Shown here: positions 1-7,701 of the stretch, piece after piece
How positions within the stretch are numbered: the stretch's first letter is position 1
How the letters are laid out: the number at the start of each line of letters is the position of its first letter
Origin: Deinococcus terrestris
Lineage (GTDB): Bacteria > Deinococcota > Deinococci > Deinococcales > Deinococcaceae
Length of the DNA stretch: 64,000 nt
Assembly: GCF_009377345.1 (NCBI RefSeq)
Contig: NZ_WBSL01000001.1
Location: 1,115,001-1,179,000, forward strand
Direction: 5' to 3'
The notes under the pieces: generated by a model
Database searches by the model: none
Told to the model about the DNA's origin: nothing
What the model saw: only the letters and a program-made list of their open reading frames with translations
Made by a program: the position numbers and the translations under genes

Positions 1-133
1 GCGCCACACCCACCCGCGCGTCCAGCATCAGCCGCAGGGCGAGGCCGTACAGGGCCAGGCCGAGAACCAGCAGGGCGTACCGTCCCGCCGTGGGCAGGCG
101 CGTGGCGGCGGCGAGGGGTGCGGGCCGGGACAT
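1..133 (-). CDS. YczE/YitT-like membrane protein, N-terminal fragment
   Basis: Only the first 44 codons lie in the window; the gene runs off the left edge. A short Pro/Ala/Arg-rich start leads into a hydrophobic helix (about residues 20-36) that continues as LRLMLDARVGVA. This resembles the first helix and following glycine motif of YczE/YyaS/YitT-family integral membrane proteins, whose function is unknown. The family link is inference from this short stretch. The ATG is at 133-131 with no Shine-Dalgarno, and a TACCTT hexamer lies 7 bases upstream, so the message is probably leaderless. Confidence 0.6.
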   Translation of the reverse strand, partial: MSRPAPLAAATRLPTAGRYALLVLGLALYGLALRLMLDARVGVA

Positions 134-140
134 GGGGGCG

Positions 141-146
141 AAGGTA
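141..146 (-). promoter_or_regulatory. -10 element, leaderless promoter of YczE-like gene
   Basis: TACCTT on the minus strand, 7 bases before the ATG. Confidence 0.5.
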
Positions 147-239
147 GCACCCCGCCCATACCCGGCCCAGAGTCTCGCTTAACCCTCCCCCGCGTTCCGC
201 GCCCCAGGGGACACAATCGGGGGGACGGAGGTTTCGCCT

Positions 240-800
240 ATGGACTCGCAGATCAACGACCGCCTCGAGGACACCCTCAGCCAGCATGACCGGCTCGAAG
301 CCCTGGCCGACACCTTGCAGCCCAAAGTGCGCGAACTGCTGGATGCCCTGCCCGACTCTGTGGAGGCCGCGCTGCACGGAGAACCGCTGGGCCATCCCCT
401 CCACCCCATCCTGATTCACCTGCCGCTGGGGGGCTGGATCGTGGCGGGACTGCTGGATTTCCTACCGGGAGGGTCGCCCGAGAACGAGGCCGCCGCCGAC
501 CGGGCGCTGCTGCTGGGCACGGTCGGGTCGGTGGCGGCCATCGCCGCCGGGTGGACCGACTGGGCGAACACGCGCGGCGAGGCGCGGCGCACCGGCCTGA
601 TTCACGGCACGGTGAATGAGGTGGCCTTCCTCCTCAACGTGGCGTCCCTACTGGCCCGCAAACGGCAGAAGCGGGGGCTGGGCAAAGTGCTCTCGGGCAC
701 GGCGCTGGGGTTGGCGGGGCTGGGCGGCTTCCTGGGCGGACAGCTCGTCTATCGCCACGGCCTCGGCGTGGGCAAGACCCTGGCGCACCCACAGGGCTGA
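240..800 (+). CDS. DUF2231 membrane protein, intact copy
   Basis: A 186-residue protein with a charged N-terminal 45 residues and then four hydrophobic segments. The motif GHPLHPILIHLPLGGW (residues 51-66) is the hallmark of DUF2231, an integral membrane family of unknown role often linked to redox or Rieske-type proteins. The ATG follows a GGAGG Shine-Dalgarno at about 225-229. The 3' part of the gene (codons 78-186) is repeated at 7372-7701 with few changes. This copy is the complete one and faces a PAP2 remnant, while the right copy is truncated and faces an intact PAP2 gene. Confidence 0.85.
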   Translation: MDSQINDRLEDTLSQHDRLEALADTLQPKVRELLDALPDSVEAALHGEPLGHPLHPILIHLPLGGWIVAGLLDFLPGGSPENEAAADRALLLGTVGSVAAIAAGWTDWANTRGEARRTGLIHGTVNEVAFLLNVASLLARKRQKRGLGKVLSGTALGLAGLGGFLGGQLVYRHGLGVGKTLAHPQG

Positions 801-1045
801 ACGGGGAGAGGAGGGGGGGAGGGGAAGCGGGACAGGCCGCTCCCTTCACTCCTCGCGTGATCCGACCGGAAAAGCCGGATGAATCCGCAACGCCCGCGTC
901 AGCGCGACCACCCACGCCAGTGAGAACAGCGCTCCGCCCAGCACATCGGTCGGGGAGTGAACGCCGATGTAGACGCGAGACCACATCATTCCCAGGACGT
1001 ACAGCGTGCCCAGGATCAGCGCGGGGACGCGCCAGTGCGTTGGCC
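471..1045. repeat. Left copy of the direct repeat flanking the pilus island
   Basis: This 575-base stretch matches 7372-7925 in the same orientation. The DUF2231 part differs at about 11 of 325 positions by hand count. The PAP2 part is more diverged (roughly 88% identical by eye), and the short gap between the two reading frames is largely unalignable. The copies are therefore old, or came from different strains. The match begins abruptly at GGGTCGCC (codon 78 of DUF2231) and ends at TGGCC inside PAP2. Confidence 0.9.
846..1045 (-). pseudogene. 3' remnant of PAP2-family phosphatase gene
   Basis: The last 65 or so codons of a PAP2 gene, homologous to the C-terminus of the intact gene at 7726-8418. 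The frame is open from the breakpoint at 1045 to TGA at 848-846. The third phosphatase motif survives as SRVYIGVHSPTD, where the intact copy has HYPTD. The first two motifs (K-x6-RP and PSGH) are absent, so the fragment cannot be a working phosphatase. It lies between the intact DUF2231 gene and the usher gene. Confidence 0.85.
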
Positions 1046-1088
1046 CCCCGCACTTCTTCCCCTGGCCCAGCTTCGGACGGCGCGAGGC

Positions 1089-3239
1089 CTACTGGCAGGT
1101 GATCTCCGTCTGCTGAGGCGCGAGGTCAATCCGGCACGGCGTCGTTCCGTCCCCGTACACAAGTTGGCCGGACAGAAGTGCAGGGCCATCTGGCAAGAAG
1201 GCGTAACCCTCGTCATCCGTGTTGTAGCTCTGGCCGTTCAACTCCAGGCGTGCCCCAGCGGCCGGACGACCGTCCTGCCACCGCACCAGAACCCAACGGC
1301 TCAGGATAAAGTTGCCGCGCCAGTCAAACACAGTGACTCCACTCAGGGGAGGCACCACGACCACCCGGTCGGTGCCCACGCCCACTGTGATGGGCAACCG
1401 CGCCAAGTCGACGCTGATCTCCGTGCTCTGCCCTGTCCCCAGGTCTGTGAGAATCAGTTCCCCCTGGCTGTTGGTGGTCATGGGGGCCGCACCATTGATC
1501 AGCAGCGGAAGATTCGGGACGCCAGTCTGCACCACAATCGCCCGCTGAGTCATGGCCGGGCTGACCAAGAGCCGTCCACCGGTGAAGGTCAACGCGCCCT
1601 GAGCCAGGGCAGTGACGTCACCCGCAGTGGAGACGCCCAGACTGAGCTGTACCGGACCAGCATAGCTGTAGGCCGCAGAAACCGGGCCGGGCTGACGCCA
1701 TTCAGCCTCCACCTTATGGCCCGGCGCGGGCTGATAGGTCACGTTCAGGCTTCCAGACAAGGCCTGGGGAGCGCTCTCGGCAGCTACGGCGGCCCGCAGG
1801 GTGGGAGCCAATTGATAGGTCAGCCCCACACTGGCCCGCCACGACTGCGGGGAGGCCTCTCCCGTAACCGTGACGGCGAGATCGGGTGTGGCCTGGTACG
1901 CCCACCCACCTCCCACCGACCATGAAGTTGCCAGTCCTCCCTGAAGGGCGCCGAAAGCGCTCCACCGATTGGTCACATAAGCTCCACTCAGGGCCAGGAC
2001 CGTCTGGTTGGGGCGCCCCAGGGGAGTTTGAACAGCGGCGCCCAGCACCCATTGACGGGTGCGGTACCGAGTCGTCAGATCCAGGAACGTGCCCGTCGTT
2101 CCTGTTCCGCCCTGATACCTGACACCGAAGCTGTGGCTCCACCGCGTCGACGCAGCGTAGTTCAGCCGAGCCGTGGCACGGCTCTGCGTGGTCTGCCAGC
2201 GGAGAGAGGTCACCAGACTCATCTGTGGAGACAGACCGAATTCTGCTTGCCCCCCGACTGTCCATCCCCCAGGCTGCCAGCCCACGCTGGCGGCATAAAG
2301 GCCGCTGCCAGCGGGCAAAAAGGTGTAAGTTTCGGAGAACTCGCGGGTGAACTCGCGGACTCCGGTTTCATCGGTCACGATCGCCGTCAACGCGTGAAAC
2401 CCCTGGCGGTCGACCTCAGCACCCTGAATCCGCAGGACCCCGGCGCGGGCGGCGACCCGGCGCCACTCCTGGCCATTAAGCAGAACAACCACCTCGGCGT
2501 CTAGGGGCAGGGCTAGGTCCCAAGCTGGGAGGACGCGCCGCATCCCATACTGACCCTGCACGCTGACACCGCGGAACTCCTGCCGTTCCAAGAGCGTTGA
2601 GGTTCCGGAGGGAAGGGTGTCCCAGTGCCCCGAGATCAGCAGATCAGGGGTGAAGGCGTAGGACAACCGGGCGCGGGGAGAGAAGATCCAATCGCCCTCC
2701 TGCACCTCAGTGAAGAGGTCGGCGAAGACCATGGTCTTTCCCTGAACGAAGCTCGCTCCCAGGGACGCGCGTAACTCCAGAGCCTCACCGCCCTGCACGT
2801 TCCCGACGCCCTCTAAGGCGGCCGACACACCAAAGGCGGGCAGGGTAGGAGACGAGGAGACGGGCTTGCGCCCACCCAGATCCAAGACATCGCTGCCGAG
2901 GCGTTCGGGCGCGATGCTGAGGTCAAGACGCTGATCCTCAGGGCTGTAGAGAACTCGCGTTCCTTCTGCCGGAACGAAGTAGATCTGTCCGTCACAGACG
3001 ACCTGGGTCCCGACAAGGGCAGCTTCACTGTCCCGAACCAGCGCTCTGGGCAAATAGAACCGGGGCGGCGCAACTGGCTCGGCATACACAACGTGATCGC
3101 CGCGACCACTCCCACTGACCGACACCTGCAGGAGCTGCGGCGGCCATTCACAGCCCTGTGCAGATGCCGTCCCGAGGAGCGCCGCCAGAAGGATGCTGCC
3201 CTGCCCCAGGCTACGCCGACCCCAGCACCTGCTGGTCAC
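1089..3239 (-). CDS. Outer-membrane usher of a chaperone-usher pilus
   Basis: A 716-residue FimD/PapC/CsuD-type usher, which exports and assembles pilin subunits across the outer membrane. A signal peptide ends near ASAQG (about residue 28). An N-terminal beta domain follows (residues 30-115), then barrel strands, then a plug-like stretch near residues 235-290 (LPLDAEVVVLLNGQEWRRV), more barrel strands, and a C-terminal immunoglobulin-like end containing FDWRGNFILSRWVL. It is shorter than classical ushers (about 800 residues or more). The start is GTG at 3239, overlapping the chaperone stop as GTGA, so the two are translationally coupled. It is the last gene of the pilus operon. Confidence 0.85.
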   Translation of the reverse strand: MTSRCWGRRSLGQGSILLAALLGTASAQGCEWPPQLLQVSVSGSGRGDHVVYAEPVAPPRFYLPRALVRDSEAALVGTQVVCDGQIYFVPAEGTRVLYSPEDQRLDLSIAPERLGSDVLDLGGRKPVSSSPTLPAFGVSAALEGVGNVQGGEALELRASLGASFVQGKTMVFADLFTEVQEGDWIFSPRARLSYAFTPDLLISGHWDTLPSGTSTLLERQEFRGVSVQGQYGMRRVLPAWDLALPLDAEVVVLLNGQEWRRVAARAGVLRIQGAEVDRQGFHALTAIVTDETGVREFTREFSETYTFLPAGSGLYAASVGWQPGGWTVGGQAEFGLSPQMSLVTSLRWQTTQSRATARLNYAASTRWSHSFGVRYQGGTGTTGTFLDLTTRYRTRQWVLGAAVQTPLGRPNQTVLALSGAYVTNRWSAFGALQGGLATSWSVGGGWAYQATPDLAVTVTGEASPQSWRASVGLTYQLAPTLRAAVAAESAPQALSGSLNVTYQPAPGHKVEAEWRQPGPVSAAYSYAGPVQLSLGVSTAGDVTALAQGALTFTGGRLLVSPAMTQRAIVVQTGVPNLPLLINGAAPMTTNSQGELILTDLGTGQSTEISVDLARLPITVGVGTDRVVVVPPLSGVTVFDWRGNFILSRWVLVRWQDGRPAAGARLELNGQSYNTDDEGYAFLPDGPALLSGQLVYGDGTTPCRIDLAPQQTEITCQ

Positions 3240-3991
3240 GGCGCCTCTGTTGAGGAGTTGATCACCAGACGAATCGGTTGACCGGCGGCGTTTACGAAGG
3301 TCAGGGTCAGTGGCCCGCTGACCGATGTCAGCTCAGTCAGGTCAAGCTGCTGGGTCGCGCCTGCGAGAAGGGCGAATGACGGCCATTCCTGCTGCCGGTC
3401 GCCACGGGTGATTACGAGATCGGAATACGTTTCGTGCCGGGTCCCTGCATTGGTCAAGGTGAGCACGGCGGGCGACCCCGGCTGCAGGGCGTAGGAAACC
3501 TTGGCCTGGGCCGCCCCCGGAGCCGCGTAGACCGGCAGCGAAAAGGCGAGGCCAATGCTGATCTGAGCCGTCGCTCCAGCAGGCCCCCCCGTGACAGGCA
3601 CCGTCTCCTGCGGCATGCTGCCCGGCAGTTCAAGCTGACGAACGATCAGACGGTAGGTCAACTCCTGGGTTCCCGGCTTCTTGCGAAGACCGACACGAAT
3701 CACCTGACGGCCGCCAGGCTGGACGGTGAACTCGGAAGGGTTCGCAATGATGTCCTGCGTGGGCGTCAGGACGCGCTCTGAACCTTTCATCTGCCAGCCA
3801 AAAGTCTCGACTTTGAACCGTGCAGGAGTTGATCCCACATTGTAGAGAGTGGTCTGGGTCGTCAGGGTCTGATCCGTGTTCAGGTTGAGGACTGTGGGGC
3901 TGAAACTGAAGCTTTGTGCCTGGGCGCAGCTTAAAGAGAACAACCCACCCAGGATGATCAGCATCCGGCCTAAGGTGAAAGCGGCACGCAT
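3236..3991 (-). CDS. Periplasmic pilus chaperone (PapD/CsuC-like)
   Basis: A 251-residue exported protein. The signal peptide ends around CAQAQS (about residue 26). The first domain opens with FSPTVLNLNTDQTLTTQTTL and contains VETFGWQMKG and NPSEFTVQPGGRQVIRVGLR, the pattern of the first Ig domain of pilus chaperones (the strand that donates to pilin subunits). A shorter second beta domain follows. I chose ATG 3991 rather than an upstream in-frame ATG at 4078 because it follows a GGAGGG Shine-Dalgarno and begins directly with a signal peptide. Its ATG shares one base with the minor-pilin stop (TGATG), and its own stop overlaps the usher start. Confidence 0.85.
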   Translation of the reverse strand: MRAAFTLGRMLIILGGLFSLSCAQAQSFSFSPTVLNLNTDQTLTTQTTLYNVGSTPARFKVETFGWQMKGSERVLTPTQDIIANPSEFTVQPGGRQVIRVGLRKKPGTQELTYRLIVRQLELPGSMPQETVPVTGGPAGATAQISIGLAFSLPVYAAPGAAQAKVSYALQPGSPAVLTLTNAGTRHETYSDLVITRGDRQQEWPSFALLAGATQQLDLTELTSVSGPLTLTFVNAAGQPIRLVINSSTEAP

Positions 3992-4458
3992 CAACGGCCC
4001 TCCGAGGGTACAGGTGTAGACGTCACGTTGATCAGTTTGACAGCGGTTGCCAACTGATACTGACCCACAGTCAGCCACTGACCTGCGGGCGCAACGAGGG
4101 CAAGACGCCAGACCCGGCTGCCCCGCAAGACGCGGCCCTGCAAAGTGCCCTCCTTGTCGTCCACATGCACACGCAGGGTGTCGGAGCTACCCAGGTGCAG
4201 CAGCGACAGGACCTTCCCCGAGTCAAAGGCCTCATCCGTCAGGGACAGCTGATACTCATCGGTCGCCCCTGTACAACGCACCTCGACTGTGAGACTCCCC
4301 GATACATCCTGAAGTGGGGCGTAGGGAGCCAGTTGAAAGTGTGCGCTCGTCAGTGAGCAGCTGGCCGAGGCCCAGCCTGTGCCGACGCACAGAGCTGTAG
4401 CGATGAGAAGCCGCTTCAGAACGCAACTTACGCGGAAAGAGTGATGGTTAGGAAACAT
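3991..4458 (-). CDS. Minor pilin-like protein, SCPU (spore coat U) type
   Basis: A 155-residue secreted protein with a signal peptide (hydrophobic residues 17-32, cleavage near ASA-SCS). The mature part starts SCSLTSAHFQLAPYAPLQ, with a second cysteine at residue 62 in VEVRCTG. This Cys-Cys pair and the beta-rich pattern fit the SCPU domain of archaic (Csu-type) pilins. ATG 4458 was preferred over an upstream ATG at 4578 because AGGAAG lies about 10 bases before it and the upstream extension overlaps the preceding pilin gene. A 106-base gap with a hairpin (4520-4550) separates it from the major pilin gene. It may be a minor subunit, adaptor or tip protein (inference). Confidence 0.75.
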   Translation of the reverse strand: MFPNHHSFRVSCVLKRLLIATALCVGTGWASASCSLTSAHFQLAPYAPLQDVSGSLTVEVRCTGATDEYQLSLTDEAFDSGKVLSLLHLGSSDTLRVHVDDKEGTLQGRVLRGSRVWRLALVAPAGQWLTVGQYQLATAVKLINVTSTPVPSEGR

Positions 4459-4519
4459 AGTTGGGTAACTTCCTGGAAGATCAAGTTCGGCAAAGAAGAG
4501 GTCATACAGGAGCAGACAA

Positions 4520-4550
4520 GGGGGACGCAGCATGAAACGCCGCGCCCCCC
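4520..4550 (-). terminator. Intercistronic hairpin between major and minor pilin genes
   Basis: On the minus strand GGGGGGCGCGGC pairs with GCTGCGTCCCCC: a 12-bp stem with two G-T pairs and a 7-base loop, followed by TTGT. With so few T residues it may be a leaky terminator or an mRNA-stabilising stem. Either would leave the first pilin gene expressed above the downstream assembly genes. Confidence 0.6.
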
Positions 4551-4564
4551 AAGACGAGTGAGCT

Positions 4565-5095
4565 TCAGTTCCACTCAATGGTCATGGTGATGATGTCCGT
4601 GTAGCCCATGCTCTGGGTGTTCACGGGCACGTTCCACTGACCTGCAGGAATCTCAATCGTGAACTTGGGCCGGTACAGCTCGCCGCCGACGCCCTGCACC
4701 GTGCGCTTGTCCAGGAAGGCCTTAAAGGTGTAGTTCAGTTGGCCCTCACCCGCAGTGTTTTTGAAGAAGCCGCCGTTGGCGCTCGAGGCCTGCATCTGAA
4801 CGTTGGTGCCCTTCTGGCACCGCAGGACGAGGCTCGAGCTGCTGCCCGCGCCGGGCAGGGACACGCTGTAGTCCACAGTGCTGCCCGTCAGCGAGTTGTA
4901 GCTCGACTGCTTGCTGTTCGGGTTGTATGCACCGCTCGTTCCAGCGGCGACCGTCTCACTGTCCCCCATGGTGCAGAGCGGCTGAACTGTAGCCCCAAAG
5001 GTGGTGGTAATGGTATGGGTGCCTGCATTGACCGGAGCAGTCTGGGCAGCTGCGAGACCGAGGGAGAAAATAGCCAGAGTAACAATTTTGTTCAT
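4565..5095 (-). CDS. Major pilin subunit, SCPU (spore coat U) type
   Basis: A 176-residue secreted subunit, first gene of the pilus operon. The signal peptide (residues 1-17, ending AAAQ) is followed by THTITTTFGATVQPLCTMGD, typical of SCPU pilins: an N-terminal donor strand and then the first cysteine (Cys41). The second cysteine is Cys93 in LVLRCQKG. The C-terminus ends in alternating hydrophobics (ITMTIEWN), as in pilin terminal strands. ATG 5095 follows a strong GGAGG Shine-Dalgarno. Its place before the chaperone and usher genes, with a hairpin after it, fits the most abundant fibre subunit. Confidence 0.8.
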   Translation of the reverse strand: MNKIVTLAIFSLGLAAAQTAPVNAGTHTITTTFGATVQPLCTMGDSETVAAGTSGAYNPNSKQSSYNSLTGSTVDYSVSLPGAGSSSSLVLRCQKGTNVQMQASSANGGFFKNTAGEGQLNYTFKAFLDKRTVQGVGGELYRPKFTIEIPAGQWNVPVNTQSMGYTDIITMTIEWN

Positions 5096-5157
5096 AAGCC
5101 CTCCAAGGCGACGACCTCGAGGTTAGACTCCAGTGAGGCCGTGGTGAGACAGTGCTC

Positions 5158-5186
5158 AGACTAGTGAAGGGAAGCAACAGGGCCAA
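5158..5186 (-). promoter_or_regulatory. Probable promoter of the pilus operon
   Basis: On the minus strand TTGGCC (5186-5181), a 17-base spacer and TAGTCT (5163-5158), giving a leader of about 55 bases before the major pilin ATG. It is judged by eye; the -35 box matches the consensus only in part. Confidence 0.4.
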
Positions 5187-5332
5187 GCTCCCCCCCTTAT
5201 AGAGCGTTAAAAGAGTAGAGAGCCTGGGACCGCGCAAGAAGCGAGCATTCACGGATCATGGAGGCGTAAGCCAGCAGCCGTGCCAGGGTGCTTCCCCCTT
5301 CACGTCCGTCAGAATCTCAGGGCGGATGTATT

Positions 5333-5349
5333 AAAAAAAATGTTAAACT
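5333..5349 (+). promoter_or_regulatory. Probable promoter of the divergent regulator gene
   Basis: A run of eight A residues (5333-5340) followed by TGT-TAAACT, with -10 TAAACT at 5344-5349, about 15 bases before the regulator ATG. It is an AT-rich patch in a G+C-rich genome; no convincing -35 box is seen. Confidence 0.4.
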
Positions 5350-5364
5350 TCCTGGGCAGAAGCG

Positions 5365-7347
5365 ATGTCAACCAGCGATCAAATAATGGTGGGGATTTTG
5401 AGCCCGGTGGTATCGCTGGGCGGAAATCCGCTGGCGATTTCCCGGAAGGGTAAGGCGCTTCTCACCCTTCTAGTTTTGGCAGACGGACCTATGCACCGGA
5501 GCGAAGTTTCTGCCCTTCTCTGGGAAGGACCGGGCCAGCTGAATAGCCTGCGCGTAGAGTTGGCTCATCTCCGGAAACAAGGGCTAGACCTGAGTCGCAG
5601 AGGCTCTCCCATGCTGAGCCTCTCAGGGACCACCGACCTGAACCTGTTGGAGCAGCGGCTCACGCAGCCGGGGCAGGTGGCTGAAACCCTGGCTGCCATC
5701 GGTCAGCCACCTTTAGCACATCTGCGCGGAATCTCATTGGCCCTAGATACCTGGATTGACCATCATCAATCTGCGGCATTACAGCAACTCCACCACGCTT
5801 TGTCTCTGGATACGGTCCTGGCATGGGCTGCCGAGCCTTCCCGACGTGCGGAACTCAACAGGGTTCGTCAAAGGACTCATCTCCCACCTCTTCCAGGCCT
5901 CACTGACGCTGTGCCGTGGCTCACGAGGCGCTATGCTTCCTCTCTCGACGAAGCGTTGGCCCGCTTGATTGCCAGTTGGCGCCCTGGCACGGGTACAGGT
6001 GGCTCCCAGCTCGTCGTCCTGGGAGGACGCCCCCTGAGCGGGCGCTGGCCCGCCGTCGAGCGGTGGTGCCACGAGCGAAAGCTCCCGCTCGTCCGCATTT
6101 CGACCCGGCATACGCCTGCGCTGCTGCTGGAATCTCTCACCACCCAGGTTCGGCGCTTGAGGTCGGCCACCGCCGCAGTCCCTCCCGAGGACCAGGGAGC
6201 GGCTTCTCTGCTGGCCGGGTTGCACCGGGCCGGACCTCTGACCGTGGTGCTGACCGGCGTCGGGGCACCTGAAGCGCTGGCTCTCCAAGCTCTTCAGACC
6301 CTGCTGGCGATTCCGCACCCCTTGCTGCTCGTGTTACCCGTAGCGCCGCACCACACTGGCGAGTGGACAGGAACACTCAGTGCGGCGATGCCAGACACCC
6401 CCCTGACCCTCTGTGAGACTCCAGAACTCAGCTTGAGCGACCTGCATCAGTTGCAGCCCCAACTTTCGGAAACCCAGGCGGCCGATCTCCTGCGCCGGTC
6501 AGAGGGGTGGTGGCCAGCCATCTTGGAACTTATCGAACGCCCTGCGGCGGGCGGACGCATCCTTCAGCAGTCACAGCACCGCGAAACCCTGATAGGCAGC
6601 TTGAAGACAGCCGCGCATGAAGATGACCTACCTGCGTTGCACGCGCTGGCGGCCCTTCAAAGTCCCTTTCCCGAACTGGTGGCCCGTCAGGTGATTGGGG
6701 ACTATGGGGGAGAACCGCAACGGCTGCTCTTCTGGGCGTTCAAGCATCGTCTGCTAGAGCGGGTGCCGTCTCTCATCACCGTGACCGGCTGGACGTGGCA
6801 GGTCCGCCTTCCGGATGGAGAGCATCCTATCCGGTTTCTCAGCGAACTGCTGCGGGCCAGCCTGGCCGGGAAGCTGGATGGAGGCGCACGCCAACGGTTG
6901 CGCCAGCTGACATCGCCAGTGATGGCCCGGCCCCCCGCCTTACAGCCCACCGTGTTGGCGGGAAGGCCAGTCGGGCAGCCCGGACGACCACCCTGGCCTG
7001 TGCAAACGACCTATCCCCTCCCCGGCGGTTATATGTTGCTCCAAGAGCCGGAAGGCTTTTGGCTACTGCGAGCTGGCCCTTCCGGTCAGGAGGCCCCACA
7101 ACTCGCCCTGACGTTCTCAGCACCGCCTGGACCCTGGACCTGGCACCTGGTTGCCAGTCTGCACACGCCAGAGATGCCCTCTGGGCTGATGCTTCAGACC
7201 GTGGAGGGCATCTGGAAACCCCTTTGGGGGGGGCGCGGCCAGCCCATGCACTTCAGCGGGCATTCCACTGGCCCCGACTTACGGTTCCTGGTTCAGGAAC
7301 GCGAGTTAAATCTGAGAATCTGGAGTCTTGAACTTCGGGGAGTGTAG
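5365..7347 (+). CDS. Transcriptional regulator: AfsR/SARP-like winged helix plus degenerate STAND-type region
   Basis: A 660-residue protein transcribed divergently from the pilus operon. Residues 1-98 (GKALLTLLVLADGPMHRSEV, then LLWEGPG and LRVELAHLRK) match the winged-helix DNA-binding domain of AfsR/SARP/BTAD regulators. Residues 210-400 look like a MalT/AfsR STAND NTPase module, including an LSLSDLHQLQPQLSETQAAD stretch and EGWWPAILELI. The P-loop is broken, however: VLGGRPLSGRW (218-228) lacks GKT/S. There is no C-terminal LuxR helix-turn-helix and no clear TPR array. Residues 540-660 are beta-rich and match nothing I recognise. It may switch the pilus operon on or off (inference from position). 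The ATG has only a weak SD. Base composition is lower in G+C than the surroundings. Confidence 0.7.
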   Translation: MSTSDQIMVGILSPVVSLGGNPLAISRKGKALLTLLVLADGPMHRSEVSALLWEGPGQLNSLRVELAHLRKQGLDLSRRGSPMLSLSGTTDLNLLEQRLTQPGQVAETLAAIGQPPLAHLRGISLALDTWIDHHQSAALQQLHHALSLDTVLAWAAEPSRRAELNRVRQRTHLPPLPGLTDAVPWLTRRYASSLDEALARLIASWRPGTGTGGSQLVVLGGRPLSGRWPAVERWCHERKLPLVRISTRHTPALLLESLTTQVRRLRSATAAVPPEDQGAASLLAGLHRAGPLTVVLTGVGAPEALALQALQTLLAIPHPLLLVLPVAPHHTGEWTGTLSAAMPDTPLTLCETPELSLSDLHQLQPQLSETQAADLLRRSEGWWPAILELIERPAAGGRILQQSQHRETLIGSLKTAAHEDDLPALHALAALQSPFPELVARQVIGDYGGEPQRLLFWAFKHRLLERVPSLITVTGWTWQVRLPDGEHPIRFLSELLRASLAGKLDGGARQRLRQLTSPVMARPPALQPTVLAGRPVGQPGRPPWPVQTTYPLPGGYMLLQEPEGFWLLRAGPSGQEAPQLALTFSAPPGPWTWHLVASLHTPEMPSGLMLQTVEGIWKPLWGGRGQPMHFSGHSTGPDLRFLVQERELNLRIWSLELRGV

Positions 7348-7371
7348 CCCTAACGCCCAGCGTAGTCCCCA

Positions 7372-7701
7372 GGGTCGCCGGAGAACGAGGCCGCCGCCGA
7401 CCGGGCGCTGCTGCTGGGCACGGTCGGCTCGGTCGCGGCCATCGCCGCCGGGTGGACCGACTGGGCCAACACGCGCGGCGAGGCGCGGCGCACTGGCCTG
7501 ATTCACGGCACGGTGAACGAGGTGGCCTTCCTCCTCAACGTGGCGTCCCTACTGGCCCGCAAACGGCAGAGGCGGCGGCTGGGCAAGGTGCTCTCGGGCA
7601 CGGCGCTGGGGCTGGCGGGGCTGGGCGGCTTCCTGGGCGGACAGCTCGTCTATCGCCACGGCCTCGGCGTGGGCAAGACCCTGGCGCACCCGCAGGGCTG
7701 A
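7372..7701 (+). pseudogene. 3' remnant of DUF2231 gene
   Basis: Codons 78-186 of a DUF2231 gene, in frame to a TGA at 7699-7701 and nearly identical to 471-800. It lacks the N-terminal 77 residues, including the LHPILIHLPLGG motif, and has no start signal. Most differences from the intact copy are synonymous; QKRG has become QRRR. It keeps an open frame, so the break is recent or a shortened peptide from an internal ATG (7513) is tolerated. Confidence 0.85.

Noticed and set aside
3992..4078. 29-residue N-terminal extension of the pilus chaperone
   Set aside because: Overlaps the minor pilin gene, lacks SD, and would bury the signal peptide; ATG 3991 has GGAGGG.
1089..7347. Pilus island as a transposon or prophage
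   Set aside because: No transposase, integrase, terminal inverted repeats or phage genes; the flanking repeats are parts of ordinary genes, so homologous integration fits better.
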